A program made the translations under genes and the position numbers. Source: SXOA01 sp051004015 (GTDB lineage: Bacteria > Planctomycetota > Planctomycetia > Pirellulales > Pirellulaceae). From it: a stretch of 30,609 nucleotides of DNA. Below, piece by piece: positions 30,554 to 30,609 of this stretch. A model generated the notes under the pieces. That model had not been told where the DNA came from. It made no database searches and saw nothing but the letters and a program-made list of their open reading frames with translations. Where the stretch lies: positions 1-30,609 of the forward strand of contig JBPCKT010000158.1 of assembly GCA_051004015.1 (NCBI GenBank). The letters are read 5' to 3'. The first letter of the stretch is position 1; every line of letters starts with the position of its first letter.

Positions 30554-30609
30554 TAGGTAGTGGGGGGTGGGTGGGGGGGGGGGGGCAAGCGACAAAACCA
30601 CACGCACAA
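30554..30609. repeat. Low-complexity G-run at the window edge
   Basis: After the isomerase stop codon the sequence becomes tagtaggtagtggggggtgg and then a run of 13 G (30573-30585), ending in caagcgacaaaacca-type sequence. Either this is the end of a contig with base-call noise or a gtagg-type repeat like that at 19227. It carries no gene. Confidence 0.5.

Overview
The window looks like a chromosomal segment of a planctomycete (Planctomycetota, probably a Pirellulales or Gemmatales-like lineage; the genus cannot be assigned from this sequence). The reasons are the mix of families: a Tat-exported DUF1501 protein, a DUF1559 protein with the H-X9-DG motif, a secreted TPR-CHAT protein, Tat-exported sugar-isomerase-like and SMP-30-like proteins, small Cys-rich and His-rich secreted proteins, GC-rich codon use and many intergenic palindromes. 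There are no rRNA, tRNA or CRISPR features and no phage or complete mobile element; only the first 25 codons of an IS5-type transposase show at the left edge.

Layout. 1-6.2 kb: IS fragment, DUF1501 protein, YihY/BrkB membrane protein, a short Rmf/CrpP-like ORF, a frameshifted SMP-30/gluconolactonase-like gene, a hypothetical helical protein and a DUF2306 membrane protein. 6.2-10.2 kb: a minus-strand pair encoding a large exported TPR-CHAT protein and a DUF1559 protein. 10.4-17.2 kb: housekeeping metabolism (dapA, a PIG-L/BshB1-like deacetylase, purE, purK) mixed with a TPR protein and uncharacterised membrane proteins. Nearly every gap here carries a different palindrome or repeat, and two of these repeats supply stop codons to the neighbouring genes. 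17.4-22.1 kb: a minus-strand run of a sigma-54 enhancer-binding protein with a degenerate receiver domain, an exported protein of unknown function, and a multi-pass membrane protein. 22.5-24.1 kb: a His-rich exported protein and a divergent RNase HII-like protein. 24.1-28.5 kb: a minus-strand cluster of a CpaC/RcpA-type secretin, a CpaD-like lipoprotein and a TadD-like TPR lipoprotein. This looks like the outer-membrane part of a Tad pilus apparatus without its motor or pilins in view. 28.8-30.6 kb: a Cys-rich exported protein and a Tat-exported TIM-barrel isomerase/epimerase-like protein, then a G-run at the right edge.

Functional links supported by the sequence: purE and purK together carry out the two-step conversion of AIR to CAIR in purine synthesis; dapA makes the lysine/diaminopimelate precursor; the secretin, CpaD-like and TadD-like genes form a plausible cell-envelope module. 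The sigma-54 regulator is six bases from the exported protein that follows it, so they are probably cotranscribed. The most unusual items are the RNase HII-like protein with altered active-site motifs, the orphan Tad-like outer-membrane module with a 330-residue Pro/Ala/Glu spacer in its secretin, the frameshifted SMP-30 gene, and the set of palindromes that end genes. All family assignments come from reading translated sequence and motifs; no database search was run.
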